A DNA stretch of 38,689 nucleotides from Actinospineispora spinosispora DSM 44797 (GTDB taxonomy: Bacteria > Actinomycetota > Actinomycetes > Mycobacteriales > Pseudonocardiaceae). Position 1 is the stretch's first letter, and each line of letters begins with the position of its first letter. Location: the NCBI RefSeq assembly GCF_000429025.1, contig NZ_AUBB01000051.1, positions 1 through 38,689 on the forward strand, in the 5' to 3' direction. The translations under genes were made by a program, and so were the position numbers. Shown here piece by piece: positions 22,216 through 31,269 of the stretch. The notes under the pieces are model-generated. The model was not told where the DNA came from. It saw nothing but the letters and a program-made list of their open reading frames with translations, and made no database searches.

Positions 22216-22623
22216 ATGCGCGTACGCAGCGACGATGACCTCTACAGCCTGCAGAACCGTTACCTCGGTCCGCCCGGGCGCACGATCCCGTTCCAGGCCC
22301 GCTACGTCGCCTACGTCACCTGGGCCGCATACGTGGTGCCGTTCCTGATCGTGCGCCAGCAGCTGGGCATCGCCGGGAGCACCGGGACCATGTTCGTACT
22401 GGTGGGCACCACGATCGCCACGGTCTACACGATGCGGCTGGTCAGCACCGAGCGTCCGGTCTCGGCGGTGGTGCGCATGGTGTGGCTCAACATCACCGCC
22501 CCGCGCCCCGGCGGCGAGGCGATCCATGCCGCGCCGAACCCGACCAGCGTGATGGTGACCGCGCACTACCCGACACCCAGCGACCGTCAGATGCGCCGCT
22601 CGGTGAAGAGGTATGAGCGATGA
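22216..22623 (+). CDS. PrgI/TcpE-like (VirB3-like) membrane protein
   Basis: The 135-residue protein starts MRVRSDDDLYSLQNRYLGPP and has two membrane segments at about residues 30-48 and 56-75 separated by QLGIAGSTG, then a soluble tail. Proteins of this size and topology immediately before a VirB4-like ATPase are the PrgI/TcpE or VirB3 equivalents that link the ATPase to the membrane channel. It follows the previous gene by one base and ends in an ATGA overlap with the ATPase gene. Confidence 0.75.
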   Translation: MRVRSDDDLYSLQNRYLGPPGRTIPFQARYVAYVTWAAYVVPFLIVRQQLGIAGSTGTMFVLVGTTIATVYTMRLVSTERPVSAVVRMVWLNITAPRPGGEAIHAAPNPTSVMVTAHYPTPSDRQMRRSVKRYER

Positions 22624-25547
22624 CCGCCACCCCGTCGGCCCCCGCCTGGGAGCAACCCGACGAGCTACCCGCCCCGGCCCCGGCGCTCGAACAAGGCGAC
22701 CAGCAGCGCTACGAGCAGGACGACGTCTACGTCGAGCACCCAGCCGGACACGGCAGCGACTACCTGCCGCAGCAGGCCGATTACCCAGCCGATTACGGGC
22801 AGCATTCGTTTGCCACCCCAGATATCCCCGCCATCGCTGTGCCCGGCTCCTCGATGAGCTACGGCGGCTACTCCGACGGACCCACGCCGGCCATCGCCGG
22901 CGCCGGGTGGGTTGCGCCGGCGCCGCAAGTGTCGGTCCCGCCGCTGCGCGCGGCCCGCGATCTGGAGACCGGGGGTGAGCCGGAGGCCGGGGCCTATGTC
23001 CCGGATCTGGCGTTGCGCGGGATCAACCGGCATTTGGCGCGGACCTCGACCGGCACGATGGCCTGGTACCACCTGGCCCCACGTGCCTGGTCGATGCGCC
23101 CGGATCACGAGCGTGAGGCGTTGATGGGCGCGATCGGGCTCGCGTTGAGCCGGCTCACCGGCCGGTGGTTGCACTGGCGGGTCACCTGGCGTCCGTATCC
23201 GGCGATGGAGTGGGCGCGTCGCCATGACCAGTGGGCCACTCCCCTGCCCGATCGGCCGGGTGGGGTGAGTTGGGATTCGTGGTTGGTGGCTCATCAGCGG
23301 GATGCGCTGCGCTCGCCGAAGGCGATCAAAGAGGTCTACCTCGGTGTCGAGGTCCGCGGTGGGCGTGGCCGGTTGGGTCGCGTCGGTGATGCCCTGGCCG
23401 CCCGGGGCGGGCGCCGCATCCGCAACCTTGCTGGGCGGCTGGTCGATACGGAGATGGCCGCGATGGACGCGGAGATCAGCGAGATCGACCAGCTCATGGC
23501 CCATTCGGCGTTGGGTGGGCGGCCGGTGTCGGCCGGGGACATGACCCACCTGCTGTATCGCTCCTGCGGGATGGGCCTGCCGTCGGCCGCGATGGCCCCG
23601 GCTGCCCCGCACACACAATGGGACACCGAGGACCTCGCGGCGGTCGACGAGCTCGCCCGCTGGACCACCGAACCGTATGCGCCGACGGTGCGAGTTCAGG
23701 GTGTGGTCGCCGGGCACCGGATGACCCGCCACGTCGCGGTCGCCTCACTCGGCCGCATGGGCGAACTAGACGTGCCCGCGGTCGACCTGCCATGGATGAC
23801 GGTGCCGGATGCGCTGTCGGTTCCGGTGGAGTGGTCGGCGCGGATGCGGGTGCTCGATTCCGAGCACGCCGCCCGTTCCCTGCGCCGCGTCGCCGACCGG
23901 GTCGATGCCCAGGAACGGCATTACCAGTCTGAGCATGGGTTGGCGGCGCCGCCGGGGTTGCATCGGCAGATCGAGCAGGCTTCCCAGGTTCGCGACGAGC
24001 TCGACACCGACCACACCGGCCTCTCGGCCCGGTTCGAAGGCTGGTGGCGCCTCGCGGTCGCCGGCGAGACCGAAGCCGAGGCCCTGGCCCACCTCGAGAC
24101 GCTGCGCGCGGCGTATCACCCCACGATCTCGGTCGAGCACCCTGAGGCGCAGTACCACCTGCTGCGCGAGTTCATCCCCGGCGAACCCCTCGCCACCCGC
24201 GCGCATACCCGCCGCGGCTCGGTGGGGTTTTTGGCGACGGCGATGCCGCAGGTCAGCGACATCATCGGCGACACCCACGGCCCGCTGATCTTCACCGCCG
24301 CGCACTCCGGGCGCCCGATCCCCTGGGATTTGTGGCACGACATCGACACCCGCCAAAGCTCCGGCCTCACTCCAGTCATCGGCGGCCTCGGCGCGGGCAA
24401 GACCTTCCTGATGGGCTCCCTGGCCTTCCACGCGGTACGCGCGCAGTCGGCGTTCGTCACCCTGATCGACCCCTCCGGGCCGCTGACGCGTCTGGCCGGC
24501 CTTCCGGAGTTGGCGGGTTACGCGCGGGCGGTGGATCTGTTGAGTGCGCCGGCGGGCACGTTGAACCCCTACAGCCTGATCCCGACCCCGCACCGGGCTC
24601 ACTACCCGGATGGGCCGGAGGGGCGGGTGGAGTTCGAGCAGGACTGGGCCAGCGCCGAAGCCCAACGCATCACCCTGGTCATCGACATCATCACCCAACT
24701 CCTGCCCGCCGCGATCCGGCGCGACTCCGATGTCCAACAACTACTGCTGCGCTCAGTCCACGCCGTCGGCACCGACCCCTCCCACGATCTGAGTGAAGTG
24801 CTCGCCGCGCTGCGCACCCAGGGCGAGCAGGGTGAGCGACTCGCCGGGTCCCTCGACCCGATCCTGTCGACCAGCGGCCCCGCCCGGCTGCTGCTGGGCC
24901 AGCCTGACGGCGAAGTGTGGGACTCCAACACCGACCGACTGCTCGTCCTGTCCACCCGAGGCCTGACCCTTCCGCGGGAAGGGGTGGATCAGCAGGACTG
25001 GGGGTTGGATGAGCAGCTGAGCCTGCCGCTGATGCATCTGGCGTCGTGGTTGGCGTATCGGCGGGTGTATCGGCTGCCGCGGCAGGCGCCGAAGATGGTG
25101 GGGCTCGACGAGCTGCGCTGGCTGTCCATGACCGCCTCCGGGCGCACCCTGATCACCCAGTTCGCCCGAGACAACCGCAAGTTCCGCTGCCGGGTCCTGA
25201 TCGCCGGCCAGCTCGCCAGCGACGTCCTGCGCCTCGGCGGAGACGAAAGCGGCCTCGCCGCCCTCTGTCACGACGTGTTCGTCGGACGCACCTCCGACGA
25301 GCAGGCCCAGGCCAACGCGCTGCGACTGCTGCGGGTCCCGACCGGGATCGGCTACGAAACCCAACTCGGACAACTGTCCGGCGGCGGGCTGTCCGAGATC
25401 GACGGCATGGCCGCCGACGCACCCCGAGAGTTCCTGTGGCGCTCGGGCGACTACTGCGAACAAGTCCGCCTCGACACCTCCGGCGAACACCTCGCCGGAC
25501 TACGCCACGCCCTGGACACCAACGCCGTCCGAGCGGGCGACCGCTAA
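22620..25547 (+). CDS. VirB4/TcpF-like conjugation ATPase
   Basis: The 975-residue product begins with about 100 disordered residues. A middle region typical of VirB4-like N-terminal domains follows (PEAGAYVPDLALRGINRHLA; TMAWYHLAPRAWSMRPDHER; FEGWWRLAVAGETEAEALAH). The ATPase domain has Walker A GGLGAGKTFLMGSLAFHAV at about residue 588, LIDPSGPLTRLAGLPEL, NPYSLIP, Walker B-like KMVGLDELRWLSMT near residue 827, and a late VFVGRTSDEQAQANALRLL. It should power assembly or substrate movement in the channel from the cytoplasmic face. ATG overlaps the previous stop, and its TAA overlaps the next ATG. Confidence 0.88.
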   Translation: MTATPSAPAWEQPDELPAPAPALEQGDQQRYEQDDVYVEHPAGHGSDYLPQQADYPADYGQHSFATPDIPAIAVPGSSMSYGGYSDGPTPAIAGAGWVAPAPQVSVPPLRAARDLETGGEPEAGAYVPDLALRGINRHLARTSTGTMAWYHLAPRAWSMRPDHEREALMGAIGLALSRLTGRWLHWRVTWRPYPAMEWARRHDQWATPLPDRPGGVSWDSWLVAHQRDALRSPKAIKEVYLGVEVRGGRGRLGRVGDALAARGGRRIRNLAGRLVDTEMAAMDAEISEIDQLMAHSALGGRPVSAGDMTHLLYRSCGMGLPSAAMAPAAPHTQWDTEDLAAVDELARWTTEPYAPTVRVQGVVAGHRMTRHVAVASLGRMGELDVPAVDLPWMTVPDALSVPVEWSARMRVLDSEHAARSLRRVADRVDAQERHYQSEHGLAAPPGLHRQIEQASQVRDELDTDHTGLSARFEGWWRLAVAGETEAEALAHLETLRAAYHPTISVEHPEAQYHLLREFIPGEPLATRAHTRRGSVGFLATAMPQVSDIIGDTHGPLIFTAAHSGRPIPWDLWHDIDTRQSSGLTPVIGGLGAGKTFLMGSLAFHAVRAQSAFVTLIDPSGPLTRLAGLPELAGYARAVDLLSAPAGTLNPYSLIPTPHRAHYPDGPEGRVEFEQDWASAEAQRITLVIDIITQLLPAAIRRDSDVQQLLLRSVHAVGTDPSHDLSEVLAALRTQGEQGERLAGSLDPILSTSGPARLLLGQPDGEVWDSNTDRLLVLSTRGLTLPREGVDQQDWGLDEQLSLPLMHLASWLAYRRVYRLPRQAPKMVGLDELRWLSMTASGRTLITQFARDNRKFRCRVLIAGQLASDVLRLGGDESGLAALCHDVFVGRTSDEQAQANALRLLRVPTGIGYETQLGQLSGGGLSEIDGMAADAPREFLWRSGDYCEQVRLDTSGEHLAGLRHALDTNAVRAGDR

Positions 25548-27640
25548 TGAACGCCATCACGAGCTCACCTGAGACCACCCGGCCGGCCAGCTCGCGCCGC
25601 GCACCAGCACGGCGGCGCCGGCTGGCCCCCCGGGCGATCACCGAGGTAGCGAAGCTGGCTCTAGTCCTCGGCGTGCTCAGCGGAACTCTGCTGCTGTCCC
25701 TAGGGACCGCGTGGGCGTTCCCGCCGTTCGATGACTGCAAGAGCCCACCGGTGCCCGCCGCGCCGGACGCCGGTCTTGCCGGGACGTTCGATCCGAACAT
25801 CCTGATGGCCGGGGGCGGTAACTCGCGCTATTCCACCTACGGCTACGGCGGGCTGAAGTGGGCCACCTTCGACCTCGGATGTGGCGGCGCGATCCGCGAC
25901 CCGGGGGCGGCCTCGGACACCTTGTTCGGCAACTTCTTCCTGTCGATCGCGGTCGACTCCCTGGCCCTCTACAGCGGGCTGCACCAGCTGACCGCGCCTG
26001 AGCATGCTCAGCCGGGGCCGTTGTCGCCGATCGACCCGGCACCGATCAGCGCGGCGGCATCCAGCACCTCCACCGCCCTCTACGGGGTGTTGTTCTCCCC
26101 CTGGGCCGGCGTTGCCCTCGCACTGGCCGCGATGGCCACCCTGCTGGCAGCTAGGCGCGGGGACGCCGGCGCGGTCCTGAACCGCGGCGCACTGATGATC
26201 GTCGCGCTGGCCGTCTCGGCCCTGTCCTTCGGCGGCGGCGCGCAGCTGTCGACCGCGCTGCGCGAGTCGGTCACCGGCGCGCTGGACTCGGCGAGTCAGG
26301 CTCTTGGTGAGCAGATGGACTTTGACCCGGTGCGCGGCCCCCGGGACATGATTTTCAACGGGTTGTTGTGGCCAGCATGGCGCGCGGGGGAAGTCGGCAG
26401 CCACGGTAGCGAGGAGCTGGCCAACCAGCTCTACATCAACCAGTCGATCAGCGTCGCCGAACAGCTGTCCGCGGGCAAAGACACCCAGAAACTGCTGACC
26501 GACAAGGGCAATGCCTGGAAGCAGGTCGCTGCGGGCGCGCAGTCCTCCGACGTCATCGCCTACACCAACATCCAAGGCCGCGGTGACTCCCGCACCGCCA
26601 CCGGCTTGCTGGCGTTGTTGCAGGTCGCGCCGTTGTGCTGGTTTCAGATCCTCACCGAGTTCCTGCAGCTGTGCCTGCTGATCTTCCTGACCTTGTCGCC
26701 GGTCGCCGCGCCCTTGCTGGGCCTGGTCAGCCTGGTCTTGCCGGACACGTTGGAGAAGGCGGTCAAGACCATCGGGGCGGTCATCGTCGGTGGGGTGGTC
26801 GCCTCTGTCGCCGGGCTGGTGCAGATCGCGCTGGCCACCAAACTCGTCGGGCAACAAGGCATCGACCAGGCCCACACCGGCGCCGGCTCCCCCAGCTGGG
26901 TCGTCACCCTGGTCATCCTCGGGATCACGATCGTGCTGCTGGCGCTGGTGCGGCCGTTCATGTCGATCCGGGCGATCCTGATCTCCTCGGCCTCACGCCC
27001 CAGCCGCCGCATGCTGAACACCACCCAGCGCGTGGTCCTGGCCAGCCACTACCTCACCAACCGCTCCTACGGCGGGTCACGACGCTCCGGCGACAAGGAC
27101 ACCTCGCGGCCCGACACCGACCAGCCCAAGGGCAAGGGTGGCGGCCCCGCCGACGATAGTAACCCCTCCGCTGGCGGGGGCCCGAAGTCGGGCAAGGCAC
27201 CCCGCGCACAGTCCGGGCGCAACCGGACCGGTACTGGTCCGGTTGCGGGTGGCGGTGCGGGTTCCGGTTCCCGGTTCGTGGGGGCGGGTCAGTCCGGCGC
27301 GGGCGGTGGGCAAGAGGGCGCGACGCGTGGGCCGGGCAGGGTCGCCGGTCGAGGCGCCCGCACCGGTGGGATCGATCCGACCGGGCCCTCCTCGCGCACC
27401 ACACGCACCACCACCGCTTCCTCGACTCGGCTGCAGGGGCGTGTCGATGTGGCCGCTGACCCGGTGGGGCGGCGGGTGAGCTCGGCGGCGAGCGCGCAGG
27501 CCACGGTCGCCAGCTCCGCGGTGGTGTTCCGCCCCCGGCCCCGCCCGTATGTGCGACCGACGGTGACCCCGGAGTTCCGCGAACCCCGCCCCACCGAGCC
27601 CCCGCGTCGTGAGCCGCAGCCGCGTCCGAGGCCGTCATGA
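25547..27640 (+). CDS. VirB6/TrbL-like polytopic membrane protein
   Basis: The 697-residue protein starts at the ATG at 25547 (TAATG overlap). After a basic N-terminus comes a signal-like segment at about residues 36-56 ending GTAWAFPPFDDC. Several more membrane segments follow (SPWAGVALALAAMATLLAAR; GALMIVALAVSALSFGG; ILTEFLQLCLLIFLTLSPVA; IGAVIVGGVVASVAGLVQIA; VVTLVILGITIVLLALVRPF). The last 180 residues are hydrophilic, rich in Gly, Arg and Pro. This matches VirB6/TrbL-type proteins that form the inner channel. It is tightly coupled with its neighbours. Confidence 0.8.
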   Translation: MNAITSSPETTRPASSRRAPARRRRLAPRAITEVAKLALVLGVLSGTLLLSLGTAWAFPPFDDCKSPPVPAAPDAGLAGTFDPNILMAGGGNSRYSTYGYGGLKWATFDLGCGGAIRDPGAASDTLFGNFFLSIAVDSLALYSGLHQLTAPEHAQPGPLSPIDPAPISAAASSTSTALYGVLFSPWAGVALALAAMATLLAARRGDAGAVLNRGALMIVALAVSALSFGGGAQLSTALRESVTGALDSASQALGEQMDFDPVRGPRDMIFNGLLWPAWRAGEVGSHGSEELANQLYINQSISVAEQLSAGKDTQKLLTDKGNAWKQVAAGAQSSDVIAYTNIQGRGDSRTATGLLALLQVAPLCWFQILTEFLQLCLLIFLTLSPVAAPLLGLVSLVLPDTLEKAVKTIGAVIVGGVVASVAGLVQIALATKLVGQQGIDQAHTGAGSPSWVVTLVILGITIVLLALVRPFMSIRAILISSASRPSRRMLNTTQRVVLASHYLTNRSYGGSRRSGDKDTSRPDTDQPKGKGGGPADDSNPSAGGGPKSGKAPRAQSGRNRTGTGPVAGGGAGSGSRFVGAGQSGAGGGQEGATRGPGRVAGRGARTGGIDPTGPSSRTTRTTTASSTRLQGRVDVAADPVGRRVSSAASAQATVASSAVVFRPRPRPYVRPTVTPEFREPRPTEPPRREPQPRPRPS

Positions 27641-28203
27641 ACCGCACCCCGACCATCGCGCCGAAGGGCATCGCCGCGCCGCTGCTGCGCTGGCTGCTGT
27701 GGAGCCCCCGACGCGTCGTCACCATCGCCGCGGTCGTGCTGTGTCTGGGCGCCGCTTTGACCCACCTCGACGACCTCGCCCACCTCGTGCACCAGCCGGC
27801 CCCGGCACCCGTAGCGGCGCCGCCGGTGTCGGTGGCGCCGAAGCCGACCGTGATCCCGGTGCCGGTCCCGCCAAGTCCCGAAGCCGTCCCGTCGACGCCG
27901 GTGGCGGTGGCGACGCGGTTCAGCACCGACTGGGTGCGCCACGACGTGGATCCGGCGGTGTGGCTGGCTCGGCTGCAGCCGTTGTGCAGCGACGAGTACG
28001 GCAAGGTCGTGCTGCCCACGGTCGACCCCACCACCGTGCCCGCCTCGAAGGTCAGCGGTCCGGCGAAGCTGCTGCGCTCGGCCAACCGCACCGCGACCGT
28101 GCGGGTCCCCCTCGACCAGCTGGCGATCGAGGTGTCGCTGGTCGACACCACCGGGCGCGGGCATTGGCTGGTCACTGAGGTCGCCCCGACAGGTGGGCGA
28201 TGA
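27637..28203 (+). CDS. membrane-anchored TcpC/VirB8-like protein
   Basis: The 188-residue protein has one membrane segment at about residues 27-45 (RVVTIAAVVLCLGAALTHL), a Pro-rich linker, and an outer domain with FSTDWVRHDVDPAVWLARLQ, CSDEYGKVVLPTV and LDQLAIEVSLVDTTGRGHWL. The topology and the helix followed by strands fit the NTF2-like domains of VirB8/TcpC channel proteins. It is shorter than usual TcpC. ATGA overlaps on both sides bind it to the channel operon. Confidence 0.62.
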   Translation: MNRTPTIAPKGIAAPLLRWLLWSPRRVVTIAAVVLCLGAALTHLDDLAHLVHQPAPAPVAAPPVSVAPKPTVIPVPVPPSPEAVPSTPVAVATRFSTDWVRHDVDPAVWLARLQPLCSDEYGKVVLPTVDPTTVPASKVSGPAKLLRSANRTATVRVPLDQLAIEVSLVDTTGRGHWLVTEVAPTGGR

Positions 28204-29243
28204 CCTTCCTCGTCGCCGGCGCCTACGTCGCCCGCTCCCGCACCGCGCGCCGCGCGCTGCTGTGGATCCTGCTCGCGCTCGGCGCGGTCGTGCTGTCGCT
28301 GGCCTCGGTGTTCGGCATCGTCCTCGACCAGCTCGACAGCCCCAACCCCACCGGCGGCTGTATCGCCGGTGTCGCCGCGCCACCCGCACCCGGCACCTCG
28401 GCGCCTGGTCAGGCGGTGACGGCGGAACAGCAGTCCAACGCGGCGGCGATCGTGGCGACCGGCCGGGAGATGTCGGTCCCGGACAAAGGCCTGTGGATCG
28501 CCCTCGCGGTCGCGCTGCAGGAATCCGGGCTGCGCAACCTCACCTACGGCGACCGGGACTCCCTCGGGCTGTTCCAACAGCGCCCCTCTGCCGGGTGGGG
28601 GACGCCTGAGCAGGTCCGCGACCCGCGTTACGCGGCGACGAAGTTCTTTCAGCACCTGCTCGCCGTGCCCGGCTGGGAAGCCATGCCCCTGACCGTCGCG
28701 GCGCAGACCGTGCAGCGCTCCGCGTTCCCCGAGGCCTACGCACGCTGGGAACAAAAGGCCGCCGACATCCTCGCCGCCGCCGGCGGCTCCCCCGCCACCT
28801 GCGCCACCAACCCCGCCGCGGCGGCGGCGAGCGAACAAGCCCAGACCGCCCTGACCACCGCGCGGGCGCAGCTGGGCAAGCCGTATGTGTGGGGAGCGAC
28901 CGGCCCGAACTCCTTCGACTGTTCCGGGCTGACCATGACCGCCTGGAAAGCCGCCGGCGTGCAGCTGCCCCGTACCTCCGCCGCCCAAGCCAGCGCCGGC
29001 CAGCACGTCCCGCTGGACCAGTTGCAGCCCGGTGACCTGCTGTTTTGGGGGTATGGCCAGCAGGCCAGCGGTGTTTATCACGTGGCTATGTCGTTGGGTG
29101 GCGATCAGATCATCGAGGCCTCCCAGCCCGGGGTTCCGGTCCGGACCCGCGCGGTGCGACTGCCCACCGGCGGCGCGCCCGGTGAACGCGAACTGCTGCC
29201 CTACGCCATCCGTCCCGGCGCCACCGCCCCCACCACCGCCTGA
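28200..29243 (+). CDS. cell-wall hydrolase, lysozyme-like plus NlpC/P60 domains
   Basis: The 347-residue protein has one membrane segment at about residues 19-45. A lysozyme/transglycosylase-like region follows with the catalytic-type Glu in WIALAVALQESGLRNL (about residue 108) and DSLGLFQQRPSAGWG. A C-terminal NlpC/P60 peptidase begins near residue 217, with Cys in FDCSGLT (about 240) and His in VYHVAMS (about 294). Together these cut glycan strands and stem peptides, as VirB1-type proteins do to let a channel through peptidoglycan. It lies in the channel operon with ATGA overlap upstream. Confidence 0.9.
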   Translation: MTFLVAGAYVARSRTARRALLWILLALGAVVLSLASVFGIVLDQLDSPNPTGGCIAGVAAPPAPGTSAPGQAVTAEQQSNAAAIVATGREMSVPDKGLWIALAVALQESGLRNLTYGDRDSLGLFQQRPSAGWGTPEQVRDPRYAATKFFQHLLAVPGWEAMPLTVAAQTVQRSAFPEAYARWEQKAADILAAAGGSPATCATNPAAAAASEQAQTALTTARAQLGKPYVWGATGPNSFDCSGLTMTAWKAAGVQLPRTSAAQASAGQHVPLDQLQPGDLLFWGYGQQASGVYHVAMSLGGDQIIEASQPGVPVRTRAVRLPTGGAPGERELLPYAIRPGATAPTTA

Positions 29244-29288
29244 CCAACGCCAGAGAACCGGCTGACCACGATGAAAAGGAGCGTGACC

Positions 29289-31223
29289 GTGAAAACCACC
29301 ATCCGAGGAAGGCCCACACGCCGCCGCACCGTCACCAAAGGCCGTGTCGGGTTCGTCGCGGTCGCCCTCATCATCGCCACCACCGCCTGGGTGATCCACA
29401 ACCTCGACTCAGACCCACCCCGCAAGCCCGTCGTCACCGCGCTGCAGGCCAGCACTCAGACCGTCCCGTCGACCCCACCCAAGACCCGCTCAGCCCTACC
29501 TGGCTGGAACAGCCCCACCAAGAAAGACGACGACTCCGGCGACTCGAGCTCCAAGTCCGACGACTCGAAGTCCTCAGGCTCAGACGACTCCGGCGACTCC
29601 GGTTCTGGAAAGTCCGACGGCGGCGGCTCGGGTGGCGGCAAGGGCAAGTCCAAGAAGTCGGACAAGTCCGACTCGAGTGATTCCAGCGGCTCCACAGGCT
29701 CCGACGGTTCCTCAACGCAGGGTTCGCCGGCGACCCCGTTGAGCGAGACACCCAGCGCGGGAGCCGCATCCGGCACCCCGGGTATCTCGGGTACCGGCCC
29801 GAAGGTGCAACCGGGCCCGGTGACCGGCTCCACGAACACCACACCGTCTACCGGCACCACCAACGGCGGAACCACGAGCGCCGGCACGACCGACACCGGG
29901 AGCACGGGTACCGGCAACGGGACGAGCACCGGCACGGTCCCGAATAACCAGGTCCTCACAAACCCCGGCGGCCGGGCCACGGCGTCGGTGCCGGTGACTC
30001 CGCTGGGTACGACGGGTAGCCAGATGATGCCGGTGCAGTGCCTCTCGGTGTCTCAGGCGCAACTGCCCGCCGCGGTCGCGGCGGCGGCGCCCGGCACGGT
30101 GTTCTGCCTCAACGAGGCACCCCAGACCGGCACCAACCTCGGCACCACCACGAACGGGCTGCCCTCCACCTCCACACCGGCCCTCGGTAGCGGCACCCAG
30201 GTCACCCCGCCAGCGCCGCTGCCGTCGGTATCGGTCCCTCTGGTCCAGGCGGCACCCCAGGTGACGGTCCCCCAGGTGACGGTTCCCCAGCCCACCCAAC
30301 CCTCCAACTTCGACTCGACCTCGAGTTCGACCGGTTCGACTGGTTCGCCGACGAGCTTGGGGTCGGTGGGCTCGTCGGGCGCCGGTGGGCAGTGTGTGAA
30401 TTTGAGCGTGGTCGCCGAGCTGCTGCACAGCATCTTCGGCGGCGGCACCACCCGCACGGGCCCGGATGGCTCGACCACGGTGTGTGGCACCGACGACGGC
30501 GACGGCATCTCCACCAACACCGTCAACGGCAAATCCGTCCCGCCCGGGGTCAGCACTACCAACGGTCAGTCGGACCAGCAGACCGACAGCTCCACCAGCG
30601 GTAGCGAGTCGTCTTCTGGGCAGTCCTCGTCGAGCTCCTCCACGTCGGATTCCGACCCGGCCTCGGCCTCGGGTGGTTCTGAGCAGGCGACGTCCTCGAC
30701 CAACCGGAACGGCCAGACCAGCGGGAATGGTCAGATCAGCCAGGCCGGACCAGCGGGTCAGGGTGGTGGGAAGCCGTTGAAGATTTGGCTGACCGGCTAC
30801 TCGTTCCAGGACAACACCCCGCCCGGCTCGGCGACGGTGAGCCATCCGATCGTGCACCAGAAGGCCGGCGGGACCGGCACTTACGCGGATCCGATCACGG
30901 TGGCCAGCCCGGGCAGCAGCGACAACATGGCGTTCAAACCGGGTGCGAAGTTCTATCTGCCCTCGGTCAAGCGCTACGTGATCGTCGAGGACTCCGGCGC
31001 CAGCCCCGCCCCCTCCGGCACAGACGGCCATCTGGACATGTGGGTCGACGGGCAGGGCGGCTCGAAAGCCGCCTCGGATGCGTGCATGAACCGGATCACC
31101 TCCAACTCCGCCACCGCGATCGCCGACCCGCCACCCAACGAGCCGGTGATGGCCGGGCCGATCACCAGCAACGGCACCTGCCACATCCCCGGCGCCGGCT
31201 CCGATGCACAACGCCGCCCCTAA
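29289..31223 (+). CDS. Ser/Asp-rich exported protein with C-terminal barrel-like domain
   Basis: I start at the GTG at 29289, 7 bases after AAGGAG; the ATG at 29271 lies upstream of that site. The 644-residue protein has a basic N-terminus, one hydrophobic segment at residues 20-37 and a Ser/Asp/Gly-rich stalk at about 70-145. A long Thr/Ser/Gly/Pro region follows. About 140 structured residues close the protein: WLTGYSFQDNTPPGSATVSH, GGTGTYADPITVASPG, GAKFYLPSVKRYVIVEDSGA and HLDMWVDGQGG. That domain looks like secreted double-psi-barrel-type proteins. It is probably a cell-surface protein with the domain held away on a stalk, perhaps contacting a partner cell (inference). Confidence 0.7.
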   Translation: MKTTIRGRPTRRRTVTKGRVGFVAVALIIATTAWVIHNLDSDPPRKPVVTALQASTQTVPSTPPKTRSALPGWNSPTKKDDDSGDSSSKSDDSKSSGSDDSGDSGSGKSDGGGSGGGKGKSKKSDKSDSSDSSGSTGSDGSSTQGSPATPLSETPSAGAASGTPGISGTGPKVQPGPVTGSTNTTPSTGTTNGGTTSAGTTDTGSTGTGNGTSTGTVPNNQVLTNPGGRATASVPVTPLGTTGSQMMPVQCLSVSQAQLPAAVAAAAPGTVFCLNEAPQTGTNLGTTTNGLPSTSTPALGSGTQVTPPAPLPSVSVPLVQAAPQVTVPQVTVPQPTQPSNFDSTSSSTGSTGSPTSLGSVGSSGAGGQCVNLSVVAELLHSIFGGGTTRTGPDGSTTVCGTDDGDGISTNTVNGKSVPPGVSTTNGQSDQQTDSSTSGSESSSGQSSSSSSTSDSDPASASGGSEQATSSTNRNGQTSGNGQISQAGPAGQGGGKPLKIWLTGYSFQDNTPPGSATVSHPIVHQKAGGTGTYADPITVASPGSSDNMAFKPGAKFYLPSVKRYVIVEDSGASPAPSGTDGHLDMWVDGQGGSKAASDACMNRITSNSATAIADPPPNEPVMAGPITSNGTCHIPGAGSDAQRRP

Positions 31224-31269
31224 CCCACCCCTCACCAGCTCTTGCCGCTCGAGAAACGGAACCTCAGAC

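Noticed and set aside
25046..25546. Upstream extension of the VirB6-like frame
   Set aside because: It lies inside the VirB4-like gene in another frame and is Arg/Pro-rich. The ATG at 25547 overlaps the previous stop and is followed by a proper signal-like segment.
29434..29980. Minus-strand frames with Pro/Glu/Ser repeats opposite the Ser/Asp-rich stalk
   Set aside because: They are the complement of a repetitive coding region and have no start signal or domain.
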